Source of the DNA: Rhodococcus sp. OK519 | Lineage (GTDB): Bacteria; Actinomycetota; Actinomycetes; Mycobacteriales; Mycobacteriaceae | Assembly: GCF_003051005.1 (NCBI RefSeq) | Contig: NZ_QAOW01000001.1 | Span: 1,178,001 to 1,242,000, forward strand | Length of the DNA stretch: 64,000 nucleotides | Direction of reading: 5' to 3' | Shown here: positions 49,371 through 60,586 of the stretch, piece by piece | Layout: each line of letters begins with the position of its first letter | Position numbering within the stretch: position 1 is the stretch's first letter | Notes under the pieces: generated by a model | Databases searched by the model: none | What the model was told of the DNA's origin: nothing | The model's input: only the letters and a program-made list of their open reading frames with translations | Translations under genes and position numbers: made by a program

Positions 49371-50387
49371 TCAGGCGCGGGCGGCGAGGCGCTCGAGTAC
49401 CGAGCTGGCCTCCTGGGAGGCGCTGCCACCCTCGGCGAGATGGGCCTGACCCTCCGGGAGGGCGCGGCCGTGACGTGCCATCGCCTGCGCGTAGAGACGT
49501 CCGGCGCGGTACGACGAGCGCACCAGCGGACCGGCCATGACGCCGGCGAAACCGATCTCCTCGGCGGCCTTCGAGTGTTCGACGAATTCCTCCGGCTTGA
49601 CCCAGCGCTCTACCGGATGGTGTCGCGGCGACGGGCGGAGGTACTGCGTGATGGTGATGATGTCGCAGCCTGCCTCGTGGAGGTCGACCATCGCCTGCTG
49701 CACCTCCTCGGGGGTCTCGCCCATGCCGAGGATGAGGTTGGACTTTGTCACCAGGCCGAACTCGCGGGCGGCGGTGATGACGCTCAGCGACCGCTCGTAC
49801 CGGAACGCCGGACGGATCCTCTTGAAGATGCGCGGCACGGTCTCGAGGTTGTGCGCGAGCACCTCGGGGCGGGACTCGAACACCTCGGCCAGCAGGTCCG
49901 GCTTGCCGTTGAAGTCGGGGACCAGGTTCTCGACGCCGGTGCCCGGGTTCATCGCGTGGATCTGCCGGACCGTCTCCGCGTACAGCCAGGCGCCGCCGTC
50001 GGGCAGGTCGTCGCGGGCGACACCGGTGATGGTCGAGTAGCGCAGCCCCATCGACTTGACGCTCTCGGCGACTCGGCGCGGCTCGTCACGATCGAGCGCG
50101 GACGGCTTGCCGGTGTCGATCTGGCAGAAATCGCAACGGCGCGTGCACTGTTCACCACCGATGAGGAACGTGGCCTCGCGGTCTTCCCAGCATTCGTAGA
50201 TGTTGGGGCAGCCCGCTTCCTCGCAGACCGTGTGCAGGCCTTCGTTTTTCACCAAACCCTTGAGTTCGGTGTACTCGGGCCCCATCTTCGCGCGGGTCCG
50301 AATCCAATTGGGCTTGCGTTCGATCGGCGTTTCCGCGTTTCGGGTCTCGATGCGGAGAAGCTTCCGTCCTTCTGGGGCGACAGTCAC
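49371..50387 (-). CDS. lipA: Lipoyl synthase LipA
   Basis: 338 residues, radical SAM enzyme inserting two sulfurs into octanoyl domains. Auxiliary cluster cysteines in [12 protein letters not shown], the SAM-cluster motif CTRRCDFC, later GETPEEVQQ and the C-terminal VRSSYRAG with its conserved RSSYRA. GTG 50387 has TACCAT seven bases upstream (50395-50400, reverse), a leaderless promoter, so lipA is transcribed apart from lipB although they are neighbours. It supplies lipoate for DlaT just downstream. Confidence 0.97.
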   Translation of the reverse strand: MTVAPEGRKLLRIETRNAETPIERKPNWIRTRAKMGPEYTELKGLVKNEGLHTVCEEAGCPNIYECWEDREATFLIGGEQCTRRCDFCQIDTGKPSALDRDEPRRVAESVKSMGLRYSTITGVARDDLPDGGAWLYAETVRQIHAMNPGTGVENLVPDFNGKPDLLAEVFESRPEVLAHNLETVPRIFKRIRPAFRYERSLSVITAAREFGLVTKSNLILGMGETPEEVQQAMVDLHEAGCDIITITQYLRPSPRHHPVERWVKPEEFVEHSKAAEEIGFAGVMAGPLVRSSYRAGRLYAQAMARHGRALPEGQAHLAEGGSASQEASSVLERLAARA

Positions 50388-50436
50388 GCACCCGATGGTA
50401 CGCCTGACCGAACCGTCGCTCCGGCCTGGGCGGGCC

Positions 50437-51210
50437 TCAGCCGAACCGCACGGTCGTGAACTCGGGGGCCGCCACGGCGGTGTCGAACGTCACGCGTTCG
50501 ATGTCGTGGGCCGCCACCGGCAGCGCACCCGCGAGCGCGGCCTGCACCGCGGCGACCACCGCGGGGACGACGTCGTCGATGCTCACGTCGCGCCCGAGTT
50601 CGCGTGACAGCGTCGTCACCCCGGCGTCCTTGATTCCGCACGGCACGATGTTGTCGAATCCGTCCAGTGCGGCATTGCAGTTGAGCGAGAACCCGTGCAT
50701 CGTCACGCCGCGCTGCACCCGCACACCGATAGCGGCAACCTTGCGTTCGGGCAACCAGTTGCCGTCGACCAGCGCGGCCGGCAGCCACACCCCCGACCGG
50801 CCCTCGACCCGCCCACACACCAGGCCCAGCTCCGTGCACACCGTGATGAGTGCCTGCTCGATGCGTCGGACGTAGCCGACGACATCGACCGGCTCGGCGA
50901 GCTTGACGATCGGGTAGCCGACCAGCTGACCGGGGCCGTGCCAGGTGATCTTTCCGCCGCGGTCGACGTCGATCACAGGAGTGCCGTCGACGGGGCGGTC
51001 CTCGGGGGCGGTGCGTCGGCCCGCGGTGTAGACGGCGGGATGCTCGAGCAGCAGCAGCGTGTCCGCGCCCTCGTCGTCGGCACGCGCGGTGGCGAGGACA
51101 CGCTGGCGATCCCACGCCTCCATGTAGTCGATGCGGCCGAGATGTTCGACGACCATCGGCTCGGTGCCGAACCGGGCCGATCCGGTGGCCGCCGGGAAAA
51201 CGCTGCTCAT
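50437..51210 (-). CDS. lipB: Octanoyltransferase LipB
   Basis: 257 residues. [37 protein letters not shown] (substrate loop), [20 protein letters not shown] with the catalytic Lys in ERKVAAIG, and the catalytic Cys in [15 protein letters not shown]. It moves octanoyl from ACP to E2 lysines for LipA to complete. ATG 51210 was chosen ([10 protein letters not shown]); a start at [10 protein letters not shown] would match the mycobacterial enzyme length better, so the N-terminus is uncertain. Confidence 0.95.
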   Translation of the reverse strand: MSSVFPAATGSARFGTEPMVVEHLGRIDYMEAWDRQRVLATARADDEGADTLLLLEHPAVYTAGRRTAPEDRPVDGTPVIDVDRGGKITWHGPGQLVGYPIVKLAEPVDVVGYVRRIEQALITVCTELGLVCGRVEGRSGVWLPAALVDGNWLPERKVAAIGVRVQRGVTMHGFSLNCNAALDGFDNIVPCGIKDAGVTTLSRELGRDVSIDDVVPAVVAAVQAALAGALPVAAHDIERVTFDTAVAAPEFTTVRFG

Positions 51211-51269
51211 GATCGGAGACGTTACGCCTGGCTCGGCAGTGCTCCTCGCGCTGTCGGTCCGGCGATCGG

Positions 51270-52160
51270 TCAGCGCGTGATCGCGTAGGAGAGGGCGTCC
51301 TCGACAGTGCGGTGCCGGAACTGGAAACCGGCGTCGGTCAGCACCTTCGGGACGGCGCGCTGGCCAGTGAGGACGGCCTCCTCGGCGAACTCGCCGATCA
51401 GCGCCTTCACCGCGAACCCCGGGACGATCCACGGCGTCGGCCGGTGCAGGGCGCGGCCCATCGCGGAGGTGAAGTGGGCGTTGGTGACCGGTTCGGGCGC
51501 ACAGAGGTCGACCGGCCCGCTCACGTCGTCGTGGGTGAGTGCGAACTCGATCGCGGCCACCTCGTCGGGTAGGGAGATCCACGACAGATACTGACGTCCG
51601 CTGCCCAGACGCCCACCGAGACCGAGCGAGAACAGCGGACGCAACTTGCCCAGCATGCCGCCGGTCGGCGACAGCACGGTCGCGGTGCGCAGCGACACGA
51701 CGCGCGCCCCCGCCTTGCTCGCCGGCGTGGTCGCAGCTTCCCAGTCCCGGCACAGCGCGGAAAGAAATCCCGCACCGGAGGGCGATTGCTCGTCGACGAT
51801 CCGATCACCGGTGTCGCCGTAGAAGCCGACCGCGCTGCCGTTGACGAGCACCGGGACGCCCGCCTCGGCGACCGCGTGGGCGAGGACGTCGGTCGTGGTG
51901 AGGCGACTGTCGCGCAGCGCCTGCTTGTACGCGCCCGACCAGCGCTTGTCGCCGATCCCGGCGCCACACAGATTGATGACCGCGCCCACGCCGCGCAGCA
52001 CCGCGTCGTCGATCTGTCCGCGGCCGGGATCCCATTGGGACTCGTCGGCCTTCGTGGGCTGTCTGCGCACCAGTCGGGTCACCTCGTGGCCATCGCCTCG
52101 CAACGATGTGACGAGCTCGTTCCCGATCAGGCCGGACGATCCGGCGACGACGATCCGCAT
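51270..52160 (-). CDS. TIGR01777-family sugar-nucleotide epimerase-like protein
   Basis: 296 residues, atypical short-chain reductase fold. N-terminal Rossmann motif [52 protein letters not shown] (YXXXK-like region changed) and a C-terminal DUF1731-type end [16 protein letters not shown]. The substrate is unknown; the E. coli relative is YfcH. ATG with AGGAGGACAGCAC upstream. Position matches Rv2216, between lipB and dlaT. Confidence 0.9.
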   Translation of the reverse strand: MRIVVAGSSGLIGNELVTSLRGDGHEVTRLVRRQPTKADESQWDPGRGQIDDAVLRGVGAVINLCGAGIGDKRWSGAYKQALRDSRLTTTDVLAHAVAEAGVPVLVNGSAVGFYGDTGDRIVDEQSPSGAGFLSALCRDWEAATTPASKAGARVVSLRTATVLSPTGGMLGKLRPLFSLGLGGRLGSGRQYLSWISLPDEVAAIEFALTHDDVSGPVDLCAPEPVTNAHFTSAMGRALHRPTPWIVPGFAVKALIGEFAEEAVLTGQRAVPKVLTDAGFQFRHRTVEDALSYAITR

Positions 52161-52193
52161 GTGCTGTCCTCCTTCGACGACTTCTCCGGATAC

Positions 52194-52234
52194 GCCGACG
52201 GGCACCACTTCTCGTGGAAGTGGTGCCCGTCGGC
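52194..52234 (-). terminator. 18-bp perfect hairpin after dlaT
   Basis: GCCGACGGGCACCACTTC (52194-52211) pairs with 52217-52234 around TCGTG. It lies 36 bases after the dlaT stop on the reverse strand and before the next gene. No U-tract. Confidence 0.85.
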
Positions 52235-52269
52235 GGTCATTCGTGTCGCGTTCGCGATCCGCGGGACCC

Positions 52270-54006
52270 CTAGAGGCCCAGATCGGCCTCGAACGACGCA
52301 TCCTCGAGGCGCTGCTTGATGGTGGTCAGGAAGCGACCCGCATCCGCACCGTCGACCAGGCGGTGATCGTAGGTGAGCGGCAGGTAGCACATCGAGCGGA
52401 CGCCGATGGACTCGTTGCCGTTCTCGTCCTGGACCACGACCGGGCGCTTGACGATAGCGCCGGTACCCAGCATCGCCGCCTGCGGCGGAACCAGGATCGG
52501 GGTGTCGAACAACGCACCCTGGCTGCCGATGTTGGTGATGGTGAAGGTGCCACCGGACAGCTCGTCCGGCTTGAGGCCACCGGTGCGGGCGCGCTTGGCG
52601 ATGTCGGCGATCGCGCGGGCGAGGCCGGCCAGCGACAGGTCGCCTGCGTTGTGGATCACCGGCGAGAGCAGACCCTGCTCGGTGTCGACCGCGATGCCCA
52701 GGTGCTCGGCAGCGTGGTAGGTGATCTCCTTGGCGCCCTCGTTGTAGCTCGCGTTCACGTTGGGGTGAACCTTGAGCGCCTCGACGACGGCCTTCGCGAA
52801 GAACGGCAGGAACGTCAGGTTGACGCCCTCACGCTCGGCGAAGTCGGCCTTCGCCTGTGCGCGCAGTGCCGCGATCCTGGTGACGTCGACCTCGAAGGTC
52901 TGGGTCAGCTGCGCGGTGCTCTGCAGCGACTCACGGGTCTTGACGGCCGTGATCTGGCGGATCCGGTTGACCTTCTGCGTGGTGCCACGCAGGTGGGCCA
53001 GCTCGGGGCGCACGCCGGCGGTGGCGGCGGGAGCCGGTGCGGCAGCCGCGGGTGCAGCGGCGGCCGGTGCGGCTGCCGGGGCCTTCGCAGCGTCTGCGGC
53101 GGCGAGGACGTCCTGCTTGCGGATGCGTCCACCGACACCGGTGCCGGCGACCTTCGACAGGTCGACGTTGTTGTCCGCGGCGAGCTTGCGCACCAGCGGA
53201 GTCACGTACGGTGCGGCGTCACCCGACGGTGCGGCGGCAGGCGCAGCCGGTGCAGCAGCCGGAGCCGGAGCCGGAGCGGCGGCGGGGGCCGGAGCGGCGG
53301 CGGGAGCCGGTGCAGCGGGTGCGGGTGCGGGAGCCGGAGCCGCGGGTGCGGGAGCCGGTGCAGCGGGTGCGGGAGCCGGTGCAGCAGGCGCCGCGGCAGC
53401 AGGAGCGCCGGAGCCGATGACGGCGAGCTGGCCGCCGACGTCGACGGTGTCGTCTTCTTGCGCGCTGATCTCGAGGAGAGTGCCGGCGACGGGCGACGGG
53501 ATCTCGGTGTCGACCTTGTCGGTGGAGACCTCGAGCAGCGGCTCGTCCACGGCGACCTCGTCACCGACGGCCTTGAGCCAGCGGGTGACGGTGCCCTCGG
53601 TGACGGATTCGCCGAGCTCGGGCATCGTGACCGGGGTGCCGGACGCGGAACCGGTGGCGGGCGCAGCGGCGGCGGGAGCCGGCGCAGCGGCAGGCTCGGG
53701 AGCCGACTCGGCAGCGGGCTCGGCAGCGGGCTCGGCGGCGGGAGCATCTGCGGGAGCGGGAGCCTCTCCGGCGTCACCGATGACGGCGAGCTCTCCACCG
53801 ATCTCGACGGTGTCGTCCTCCTGAGCCACGATCTTGGTCAGGACGCCGGCCACGGGGGAAGGGATCTCGGTATCGACTTTGTCGGTGGAGACTTCGAGCA
53901 AAGGCTCGTCAACCTCGACCGTGTCCCCTTCCTGCTTGAGCCACCGCGTGACAGTTCCCTCGGTGACGGACTCACCCAGGGCTGGCATCTGGACGGAGAA
54001 GGCCAT
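52270..54006 (-). CDS. dlaT: Dihydrolipoamide acyltransferase E2 with two lipoyl domains (DlaT/SucB)
   Basis: 578 residues. Two lipoyl domains (about 1-75 and 125-200), each with [15 protein letters not shown] and the lipoylated Lys (Lys43 in the first), are followed by an Ala/Pro linker of about 60 residues, a peripheral-subunit binding domain ([28 protein letters not shown]) and the catalytic domain ending in [17 protein letters not shown] with the HRXXDG motif. In M. tuberculosis DlaT serves pyruvate dehydrogenase and the peroxidase system with AhpC; aceE at the left edge and ahpE fit that wiring. The linker is coded by GC-rich repeats prone to copy-number change. Confidence 0.95.
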   Translation of the reverse strand: MAFSVQMPALGESVTEGTVTRWLKQEGDTVEVDEPLLEVSTDKVDTEIPSPVAGVLTKIVAQEDDTVEIGGELAVIGDAGEAPAPADAPAAEPAAEPAAESAPEPAAAPAPAAAAPATGSASGTPVTMPELGESVTEGTVTRWLKAVGDEVAVDEPLLEVSTDKVDTEIPSPVAGTLLEISAQEDDTVDVGGQLAVIGSGAPAAAAPAAPAPAPAAPAPAPAAPAPAPAPAAPAPAAAPAPAAAPAPAPAAAPAAPAAAPSGDAAPYVTPLVRKLAADNNVDLSKVAGTGVGGRIRKQDVLAAADAAKAPAAAPAAAAPAAAAPAPAATAGVRPELAHLRGTTQKVNRIRQITAVKTRESLQSTAQLTQTFEVDVTRIAALRAQAKADFAEREGVNLTFLPFFAKAVVEALKVHPNVNASYNEGAKEITYHAAEHLGIAVDTEQGLLSPVIHNAGDLSLAGLARAIADIAKRARTGGLKPDELSGGTFTITNIGSQGALFDTPILVPPQAAMLGTGAIVKRPVVVQDENGNESIGVRSMCYLPLTYDHRLVDGADAGRFLTTIKQRLEDASFEADLGL

Positions 54007-54311
54007 TTCGTTTGACTCCTCGAAGGTTGTGTTCGGGTTGTTGAGTTTTGTCGACTTGTGGTCGAAAACCATTGTGCTCGAGATGCACGGGTCGCGCGGC
54101 TGGGTACGACGATTCCGAGGCGCCTCACTCCGGTGGTGTGGGGCGCTTCGGAACCGTCGTGCGACGCGCTCCGCCCATCCTTTCATTGATGCCCAGAGCG
54201 TGTCGTGCGAGGGGCGCGTCATGCGAATTTCCTCGTCGTCAGCGCTGTCTGCTGGCAAAATCGGACAGATCGTTGCGGAGCGGTCCGCGATGTACAGGGA
54301 GGAGAGTTCAC
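54007..54311. other. Divergent region between dlaT and a small gene, with imperfect palindrome
   Basis: The 305-base gap contains an imperfect inverted repeat, 54106-54130 against 54136-54160, with 21 of 25 positions pairing around a short loop. It is upstream of dlaT on the reverse strand and could form a large hairpin in its leader RNA. The dlaT ribosome site GAGGAG lies at its left end. Confidence 0.55.
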
Positions 54312-54671
54312 GTGGGGTTGTTCGATCGATTCACGCGCCGGGGGTCGTCGGGTTCGACGGCGGCCGAATCCGACGCGCGCCACCTGGCGGACTGGGCGCG
54401 TTCGCACCGGGGCGTCGAGGGCTACATCGAACCCCAGACCACCGTGACCGAACTGACCGTGGTGCTCGTTGCGTACGACGGCGAGTGGACGCGGCGCAAA
54501 GTCGGCGGCGAGCGCGGTGCCCGCAGGCTCGGCCAGGACCTGAAGATCCCCGTCTACGACGTCCACAAGACCGGGTATCCGCAGCGCATGCGCGACTACG
54601 ACAACAAGCGCCGGATCGAGCGCAAGCGTGAACTGCAGCGGGAGTTGTTGCAGCGCGACCGCGACCTGTGA
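54312..54671 (+). CDS. Hypothetical basic protein, 119 residues
   Basis: The protein begins [15 protein letters not shown], continues with [39 protein letters not shown] (seen in part) and ends in a highly basic helix [17 protein letters not shown]. The LFDRF start is common in actinobacterial membrane-proximal proteins, but no family is assigned. GTG 54312 with AGGAGAGTTCAC upstream. A perfect hairpin follows the stop by one base. Confidence 0.72.
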   Translation: MGLFDRFTRRGSSGSTAAESDARHLADWARSHRGVEGYIEPQTTVTELTVVLVAYDGEWTRRKVGGERGARRLGQDLKIPVYDVHKTGYPQRMRDYDNKRRIERKRELQRELLQRDRDL

Positions 54672-54672
54672 C

Positions 54673-54714
54673 CGGTGCACGTCCGAGGGGCCGTAATCCC
54701 TCGGACGTGCACCG
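54673..54714. terminator. 17-bp perfect hairpin between convergent genes
   Basis: CGGTGCACGTCCGAGGG (54673-54689) pairs with 54698-54714 around an eight-base loop, between the small gene and pepA whose 3' ends face each other. Confidence 0.85.
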
Positions 54715-54727
54715 CGTTCGCGGTGGG

Positions 54728-56254
54728 TCAGCCGTTGGCGGCGATGTCCTCGAGCACGGAGATCATGGTGCGGACCGGGATACCCGTGCCGCCCTTGCCG
54801 GTGTAGCCGAACGGGCCGCCGGTGTTGAACGCCGGGCCCGCGACGTCGATGTGCGCCCACTGCACGCCGTCGGCGACGAACTCCTTCAGGAAGATCGCGG
54901 CCGCGAGCATGCCGCCCCAGCGGTGGGGGGTGACGTTCGCGAGGTCCGCGACTCGCGAGTTGAGGTCGCCGCGCAGTTCGGCGGGCAGTGGCATGGGCCA
55001 CGCGTTCTCGCCGATGTCCTGCGAGCGTGCCGCGACGCGGTCGCGGAACTCGTCGGTTCCCATGACGCCGGGCGTCCGGTTGCCGAGCGCCACCATCTGC
55101 GCACCCGTCAGCGTCGCCGTGTCGATCAGGTAGTCGGGCTTGTCCTCGCAGGCCCGCGCGATCGCGTCGGCCAGGATCAGACGGCCCTCGGCGTCGGTGT
55201 TGATGACCTCGACGGTGGTGCCGCCGTACTGGGTGAGCACATCGCCCGGGCGCTGCGCCGTGGAGGAGGGCATGTTCTCGGCCATAGGAACCCACGCGGT
55301 GACATCGACGGGCAGGCCGAGCTTGGCGGCGAGCACGACCGTCGCGACGACCGCGGCGGCACCGCCCATGTCGGAGGTCATATTCTCCATGCCGGCGGCC
55401 GGCTTGATCGAGATGCCGCCGGTGTCGAAAGTGACGCCCTTGCCGACCAGCGCGACCTTCTTGACGCCGCGACGCTTGCCGGACGAGTACGTCATCTGCA
55501 CCAGGCGCGGCGGCCGCGATGAGCCCTGGCCGACGCCGACGATGCCGCCGAAACCGGCCTTCGCGAGTGCCTTTTCGTCGAGCACCTTCACGGTGAGACC
55601 GGCCGCGGTGCCGAGTGCCTTGGCGCGGGCCGCGAACTCGGCCGGGAACAGGTGGCTCGGCGGTGTGTTGACCAGCTCACGGGCGGTGGCGACGGACTCG
55701 GCGATCGCCGACGAGCGGGCCAACGCGTCCTTCGACGCCTTCGTGCGCGGCGACTCGACGAGCAGTTCGACGCGGGCCAGCGGGCGGGCGCCGGCGCCGG
55801 GCGCGGACTTGGCCTTGAACTCGCTGAACGTGTAGGCGCCCAGGTAGAAGCCCTCAGCAGCGGCGCCGAGGTCCACGCCGGACAGCGTGGTGGCCGCGGT
55901 CGCGACACCGGACAGCGCGCGTGCGGCGACGCCTGCAGACCTGCGGACCTGCTCGGCGTCGATCTTGTCGGCGGCGCCGAGGCCGACCGCGAGGACGCTC
56001 GACACGGGCAGCGCGGCGGGCGCGGGGACCCGGGTGAGTTCCTCCGCCTTGCCGGTCGCGCCGACGGCCTGCAGGTCGTCGAGCAGACCCGCCAGCACCG
56101 CCTCGCCCACCCCGGCGCCGACGAGCGCCTCGGGGCCGTCGGATCCGGTCGTGAGACCGATCACGAGCACGTCGACCCGCTTGCCGAGAGAACCGGCGAG
56201 CGCCAGTTCGGGTCCCAGGGGGCGGATGGGGGAAGAGGTAACGGGCACGGGCAT
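54728..56254 (-). CDS. pepA: Leucyl aminopeptidase PepA
   Basis: 508 residues, M17 family. C-terminal catalytic domain: [31 protein letters not shown] and [19 protein letters not shown] hold the two-metal ligands; the N-terminal domain is variable. Cytosolic hexameric peptidase. ATG 56254 touches its own CAGGAG directly, so the GTG two codons later (56248), with six-base spacing, is a likely real start. Position matches Rv2213. Confidence 0.94.
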   Translation of the reverse strand: MPVPVTSSPIRPLGPELALAGSLGKRVDVLVIGLTTGSDGPEALVGAGVGEAVLAGLLDDLQAVGATGKAEELTRVPAPAALPVSSVLAVGLGAADKIDAEQVRRSAGVAARALSGVATAATTLSGVDLGAAAEGFYLGAYTFSEFKAKSAPGAGARPLARVELLVESPRTKASKDALARSSAIAESVATARELVNTPPSHLFPAEFAARAKALGTAAGLTVKVLDEKALAKAGFGGIVGVGQGSSRPPRLVQMTYSSGKRRGVKKVALVGKGVTFDTGGISIKPAAGMENMTSDMGGAAAVVATVVLAAKLGLPVDVTAWVPMAENMPSSTAQRPGDVLTQYGGTTVEVINTDAEGRLILADAIARACEDKPDYLIDTATLTGAQMVALGNRTPGVMGTDEFRDRVAARSQDIGENAWPMPLPAELRGDLNSRVADLANVTPHRWGGMLAAAIFLKEFVADGVQWAHIDVAGPAFNTGGPFGYTGKGGTGIPVRTMISVLEDIAANG

Positions 56255-56355
56255 CTCCTGCGGTGGGAAAGGGGGAAAAGGGATTGCCGAACTCCGATGT
56301 TAGTGCCCGGAATGCTGTGCGGGGGCCCGGCCGACGTCCGCTAGCGTTGTCGCCC

Positions 56356-57471
56356 ATGAGCGATGCGCAGCTGCTGCAGGGCCCCATCCATTCCGTTCAC
56401 GTCGACCTCGGCGCCACTTTCGCCCCGTTCGGTGGGTGGGAGATGCCGGTCTCGTACGCCGGCACCGTCGCCGAGCACACCGCCGTGCGTGAGTCGGCCG
56501 GCCTGTTCGATGTGAGCCACCTGGGCAAGGCTCTGGTGAAGGGTGCCGGTGCTGCGGACTTCGTCAACGCGACCCTCACGGCCGACCTCGGCAAGATCGG
56601 TCCGGGCCAGGCCCAGTACACGCTCTGCTGCACCGAGAGTGGCGGGGTGGTCGACGACCTCATCGCCTACTACGTCGCCGACGACGAGGTCTTCCTCGTG
56701 CCGAATGCGGCCAACACCGCCGACGTCGTCGCCCGCCTGCAGGCCGCGGCACCGGCCGGGGTGGAGATCACCGACCTGCACCGCGAGTACGCCGTGTTCG
56801 CGGTGCAGGGACCGAAGTCCGCCGACGTTCTCGCGGCGCTGGGCCTTCGCGGTGACATCGAGATCGCGGACATCGACTACATGGGCTTCGCGGACATGGA
56901 CTGGAACGGCGTCCCGGTCCGGGTCTGCCGCAGCGGCTACACCGGCGAGCGCGGCTTCGAGTTGCTGCCCCGATGGGCGGATTCCGAGGCGCTGTTCCTG
57001 GCCCTGCTCGACGCCGTCCGCGCACAGGGCGGCCAGGCTGCGGGACTGGGTGCCCGCGACACCCTCCGGACCGAGGCCGGCTACCCGCTGCACGGTCACG
57101 AACTCGGGCTCGACATCTCGCCGTTGCAGGCACGTTGCGGCTGGGCGATCGGCTGGGCCAAGCCGCGCTTCTGGGGCCGCGACGCGCTCACCGCGGAGAA
57201 GGCCACCGGCCCGGCACGGCGGATGTGGGGCATCAAGGCACTAGACCGTGGCGTCCTGCGCCAGGGACAGGTCGTGTCGAAGGAGGGCGCCGCGATCGGC
57301 GAGACCACGTCGGGCACGTTCTCGCCGACCCTCAAGGTCGGCATCGCTCTGGCGCTGCTGGACACGGCGTCCGGTGTCGCGGCGGGCGACGAGATCACCG
57401 TCGACGTGCGCGGGCGTAGCCTCCGATGCGAGGTCGTCACGCCGCCGTTCGTGCCGGTCCACACCAAGTAA
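56356..57471 (+). CDS. gcvT: Glycine cleavage system T protein
   Basis: 371 residues, aminomethyltransferase. [34 protein letters not shown] at the N-terminus, [29 protein letters not shown] and [12 protein letters not shown] for the tetrahydrofolate site, [18 protein letters not shown], and the C-terminal barrel with [17 protein letters not shown]. It releases methylene-THF from the H-protein arm, and depends on lipoylated H protein, hence lipA/lipB. ATG 56356 with TAGCGT eight bases upstream (56342-56347): leaderless. Confidence 0.95.
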   Translation: MSDAQLLQGPIHSVHVDLGATFAPFGGWEMPVSYAGTVAEHTAVRESAGLFDVSHLGKALVKGAGAADFVNATLTADLGKIGPGQAQYTLCCTESGGVVDDLIAYYVADDEVFLVPNAANTADVVARLQAAAPAGVEITDLHREYAVFAVQGPKSADVLAALGLRGDIEIADIDYMGFADMDWNGVPVRVCRSGYTGERGFELLPRWADSEALFLALLDAVRAQGGQAAGLGARDTLRTEAGYPLHGHELGLDISPLQARCGWAIGWAKPRFWGRDALTAEKATGPARRMWGIKALDRGVLRQGQVVSKEGAAIGETTSGTFSPTLKVGIALALLDTASGVAAGDEITVDVRGRSLRCEVVTPPFVPVHTK

Positions 57472-57524
57472 TGCTCGATACCAGGGAAAAAGCGGCGACA
57501 CTCCGTTAGATAGGATCACGGCTT

Positions 57525-58628
57525 ATGACAGACGGCCTCGAATTCGCGCGTACCCAGCATCCTTCTCCCGCGACCGAAGAGGCGCGGCGTGAGATTCTGG
57601 AGGCGCCCGGGTTCGGTCGGTTCTTCACCGATCACATGGTCTCGATCATGTACACCGAGGGTCGCGGCTGGCACGACGCCGAGGTGCTGCCCTACGGTCC
57701 GATCGAACTCGACCCGGCCGGGATGGTGTTGCACTACGGCCAGGCCATCTTCGAGGGTCTCAAGGCCTACCGCCAGCCGGGCGGTGGCATCGCATCGTTC
57801 CGCCTCACCGCGAACGCAGAGCGTCTGCGGCAGTCCGCCCGCCGTCTCGCGATGCCGGAACTGCCCGACGACCTGTTCGTCCGCTCGATCGACGCGCTCC
57901 TCGACGTCGACGAGGCGTGGGTTCCCGCCGCCGGCGGCGAGGACTCGCTCTACCTGCGGCCGTTCCTGTTCTCCACCGAGGCCGGGCTGGGCGTCCGCCC
58001 GGCCAAGGAATATCGCTACCTGCTGATCGCGTCCCCGGCCGGCGCGTACTTCCCGCGTGGTGTCAAGCCCGTGAGCGTGTGGCTCTCACGCGAGTACGTG
58101 CGCGCCGCACCGGGCGGCACCGGCGCCGCGAAGTTCGCCGGCAACTACGCCGCGTCGCTGCTCGCGCAGGCGCAAGCGTCGGACGAGGGCTGCGACCAGG
58201 TGGTGTGGCTCGACGCGATCGAGCGTAAGTACGTCGAGGAGATGGGCGGGATGAACCTGTTCTTCGTCTTCGGCTCGGGTCCCGACGCCCGCCTGGTGAC
58301 GCCGTCGCTGTCCGGTTCGTTGCTGCCGGGCATTACCCGCGACTCGCTGCTGGCCCTCGCGACCGACGCCGGCTTCGCCGTCGAGGAGCGCAAGATCAGC
58401 ACCGACGAGTGGCGTGAGAAGGCCGCATCCGGTGAGATCACCGAGGTGTTCGCGTGCGGTACCGCCGCTGTCATCACGCCGGTCGGCCGCGTCAAGTCTG
58501 CCGAGGGCGAGTTCACCGTCGCCGACGGCGAGCCGGGCAAGATCACGATGGCGCTGCGCGACACCCTCACCGGAATCCAGCGCGGCACCTTCGCCGACAC
58601 GCACGGCTGGATGACCAAGCTGCGCTGA
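57525..58628 (+). CDS. ilvE: Branched-chain amino acid aminotransferase
   Basis: 367 residues, fold type IV PLP enzyme. [67 protein letters not shown] (Lys of the Schiff base in the usual IlvE position), [13 protein letters not shown] and [15 protein letters not shown]. Last step of Val, Leu and Ile synthesis. ATG 57525 with TAGGAT eight bases upstream (57511-57516): leaderless. Follows gcvT by about 50 bases. Confidence 0.96.
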   Translation: MTDGLEFARTQHPSPATEEARREILEAPGFGRFFTDHMVSIMYTEGRGWHDAEVLPYGPIELDPAGMVLHYGQAIFEGLKAYRQPGGGIASFRLTANAERLRQSARRLAMPELPDDLFVRSIDALLDVDEAWVPAAGGEDSLYLRPFLFSTEAGLGVRPAKEYRYLLIASPAGAYFPRGVKPVSVWLSREYVRAAPGGTGAAKFAGNYAASLLAQAQASDEGCDQVVWLDAIERKYVEEMGGMNLFFVFGSGPDARLVTPSLSGSLLPGITRDSLLALATDAGFAVEERKISTDEWREKAASGEITEVFACGTAAVITPVGRVKSAEGEFTVADGEPGKITMALRDTLTGIQRGTFADTHGWMTKLR

Positions 58629-58642
58629 GCGCGCCGACGAAT

Positions 58643-58682
58643 CCACATCGGGCCTTCCGCTTCGGCGGGGGGCCCGATGTGG
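58643..58682. terminator. Bidirectional terminator between ilvE and cobS
   Basis: CCACATCGGGCC pairs with GGCCCGATGTGG, with an inner CCGC-TTCG-GCGG stem and the stable TTCG tetraloop. Confidence 0.85.
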
Positions 58683-58690
58683 TTCACAGG

Positions 58691-59452
58691 TCAGTTGCCG
58701 AGCAGGAACCCCACCGCGGTCGCCGCGACGGTGAACTCGATCGCGGCGCCGAGCACGTCACCGTTGATGCCGTCGAATCGGCGGACACAGTGCCGGACCA
58801 CGAGGGCCGCACCGAGGAGGGCGACGACGATCACCACCGGCCCCTGCCACCACCTGCCGGGAACCACCCACAGGGAAGCGGCGACGGCAGCCAGCGCCCA
58901 CAGAGCGGCCAGCCACGGCGGCTGCGAATCGGCGACGAGAGCGCCGAAACCGCGAGGACTCGACGCGGGAATGCCTCGGCGGCACGCGAAGACCGCCGCG
59001 ATACGGCCCGACGCCACGGCGACGGCCACCGCGATCCACGCGCCGCTCGCGCCCAGCGACCCGAACGCGAGGGCCTGCACGCCGATCGTGACGACGAGGG
59101 CGGCAACGCCGAACGGCCCGGCACCGCCGCTGCGCATCACCTCCCGGGCCCGCTCCGGATCGCCGTAACATCCCAGGCCGTCCGCGGTGTCGGCCAGACC
59201 GTCGATGTGCATCCCACGGGTCGACAGCGCCAGGGCGCCGACGGTCAGCAGACCGGCCAGCGCCGGATCGAGACCGGCCCACAGCAGCACCCAGAGCGCT
59301 CCGGGCGCGGCGGCCCCGAGCAGCGCGCCGACCACGGGCGCCGCGCCGATGGCCCGGCGGCCCTCGGTGCGGCCGATGTCCTGCGGGCCGCGGACCGGTA
59401 GGACCGTCAGCCAGGACAATGCCAGCGACAGGCCGGTGACCGCGGCGCGCAC
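58691..59452 (-). CDS. cobS: Adenosylcobinamide-GDP ribazoletransferase CobS
   Basis: 253 residues, membrane enzyme joining GDP-cobinamide with alpha-ribazole. LTVLPVRGPQDIGRTEGRRAIGAAPVVGALLGA, GMHIDGLADTADGLGCYGDPERAREVMRSGGAGPFGV (the DGLADT motif) and RRFDGINGDVLGAAIE. About six helices. GTG 59452 begins two bases after the cobT stop, so the two are translationally linked. Confidence 0.95.
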   Translation of the reverse strand: MRAAVTGLSLALSWLTVLPVRGPQDIGRTEGRRAIGAAPVVGALLGAAAPGALWVLLWAGLDPALAGLLTVGALALSTRGMHIDGLADTADGLGCYGDPERAREVMRSGGAGPFGVAALVVTIGVQALAFGSLGASGAWIAVAVAVASGRIAAVFACRRGIPASSPRGFGALVADSQPPWLAALWALAAVAASLWVVPGRWWQGPVVIVVALLGAALVVRHCVRRFDGINGDVLGAAIEFTVAATAVGFLLGN

Positions 59453-59454
59453 GA

Positions 59455-60561
59455 TCAGTCCGTTTCCGGTGCGGGTTCGGCGTCCGACTCGGGCTCGGTG
59501 TTGTTGCTCACGCCCGCAGAATCGAAGGTCGCCATGTGCGCGAGTGTCGCGACCGCGCCCTGCAGGATCGGCAGAGCCGCAACGGCTCCCGAACCCTCGC
59601 CCAGGCGCATGTCGAGCCCGAGGATCGGGTCGAGGCCCAGGTGTCGCAGCGCGATGGAATGCGCCGGTTCGGTGGAGCGATGACCGGCCACCCACCACTC
59701 GCGCGCGCCCGGCGCGAGTTCCTCGGCGACGAGTGCGGATGCGGTGACGACGAGACCGTCGACGATCACCGGTGTCTTCCGCGCGGACGCCTGGGCCAGG
59801 AAGCCTGCCATGGCCGCCAGGTCGGCGCCCGACACGGTACGGAGCAGTCCCACCGCGTCGCGGATATGGGGGCGGGCCCGGCGCAGGGCGTCGCGGATCG
59901 CGGCGGTCTTGCGCATCCATCCGGCATCGTCGATGCCGGTGCCGCGGCCCACCGCGGCGACGGGCTCGGTGTCGGTCAGGGCGGCAATGAGAACGGTTGC
60001 GGGAGTGGTATTCCCGATGCCCATCTCGCCCGCGATGAGCAGGTCCGCGCCGGAGTCGATCTCCTCGTCGGCGATCGCCCGTCCGGCCGCGACGGCACGT
60101 AGCGTCTCCTCATGGGTGAGCGCGTCTTCCCGATCGATCGACCCCGACGAGCGACGGATCTTGAAGGCCGACACCACCGGATCGGTCTCGACGTCGACCG
60201 CCATGTCGACGACGCGGACGCTCGCACCCATCACGTCCGCGAGCACGTTCACCGCCGCGCCGCCGCCCTGGATGTTGGCGACCATCTGCGCGGTCACCTC
60301 GGGCGGGTACGCCGAGACGCCGTTGCGCGCGATGCCGTGGTCGCCTGCGAACACGACGACGCGGGGGCGGGCAAAGATCCGCGGCGGGCAGATACCCTGG
60401 CAGGCCGCGGCCCACACCGACAGTTCCTCGAGTCGGCCGAGCGCGCCGGTCGGCTTGGTCAGCATCGACTGGCGAGTCATGGCCTGCTCCCGCGCATCCG
60501 CGTCCGGCGGAGTGAGTGGCTCGAAGAAGGGAGCGGACGGACTCACGGGTTCGCTTGTCAC
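59455..60561 (-). CDS. cobT: DMB phosphoribosyltransferase CobT
   Basis: 368 residues. Motifs: [49 protein letters not shown] (active site), [22 protein letters not shown] and [21 protein letters not shown]. It activates 5,6-dimethylbenzimidazole as the lower ligand of cobalamin. The C-terminus adds an acidic Asn/Pro/Glu tail. GTG start. The gap to cobU is 25 bases, so cobU-cobT-cobS is one operon. Confidence 0.96.
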   Translation of the reverse strand: MTSEPVSPSAPFFEPLTPPDADAREQAMTRQSMLTKPTGALGRLEELSVWAAACQGICPPRIFARPRVVVFAGDHGIARNGVSAYPPEVTAQMVANIQGGGAAVNVLADVMGASVRVVDMAVDVETDPVVSAFKIRRSSGSIDREDALTHEETLRAVAAGRAIADEEIDSGADLLIAGEMGIGNTTPATVLIAALTDTEPVAAVGRGTGIDDAGWMRKTAAIRDALRRARPHIRDAVGLLRTVSGADLAAMAGFLAQASARKTPVIVDGLVVTASALVAEELAPGAREWWVAGHRSTEPAHSIALRHLGLDPILGLDMRLGEGSGAVAALPILQGAVATLAHMATFDSAGVSNNTEPESDAEPAPETD

Positions 60562-60586
60562 GCTAGGCCTTTCGTGTCTGCACGGA

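Noticed and set aside
51841-54015. 724-residue forward frame opposite dlaT with Gly/Ser/Arg/Cys repeats
   Set aside because: The repeats are the complement of the Ala/Pro linker codons of DlaT, not a collagen-like protein.
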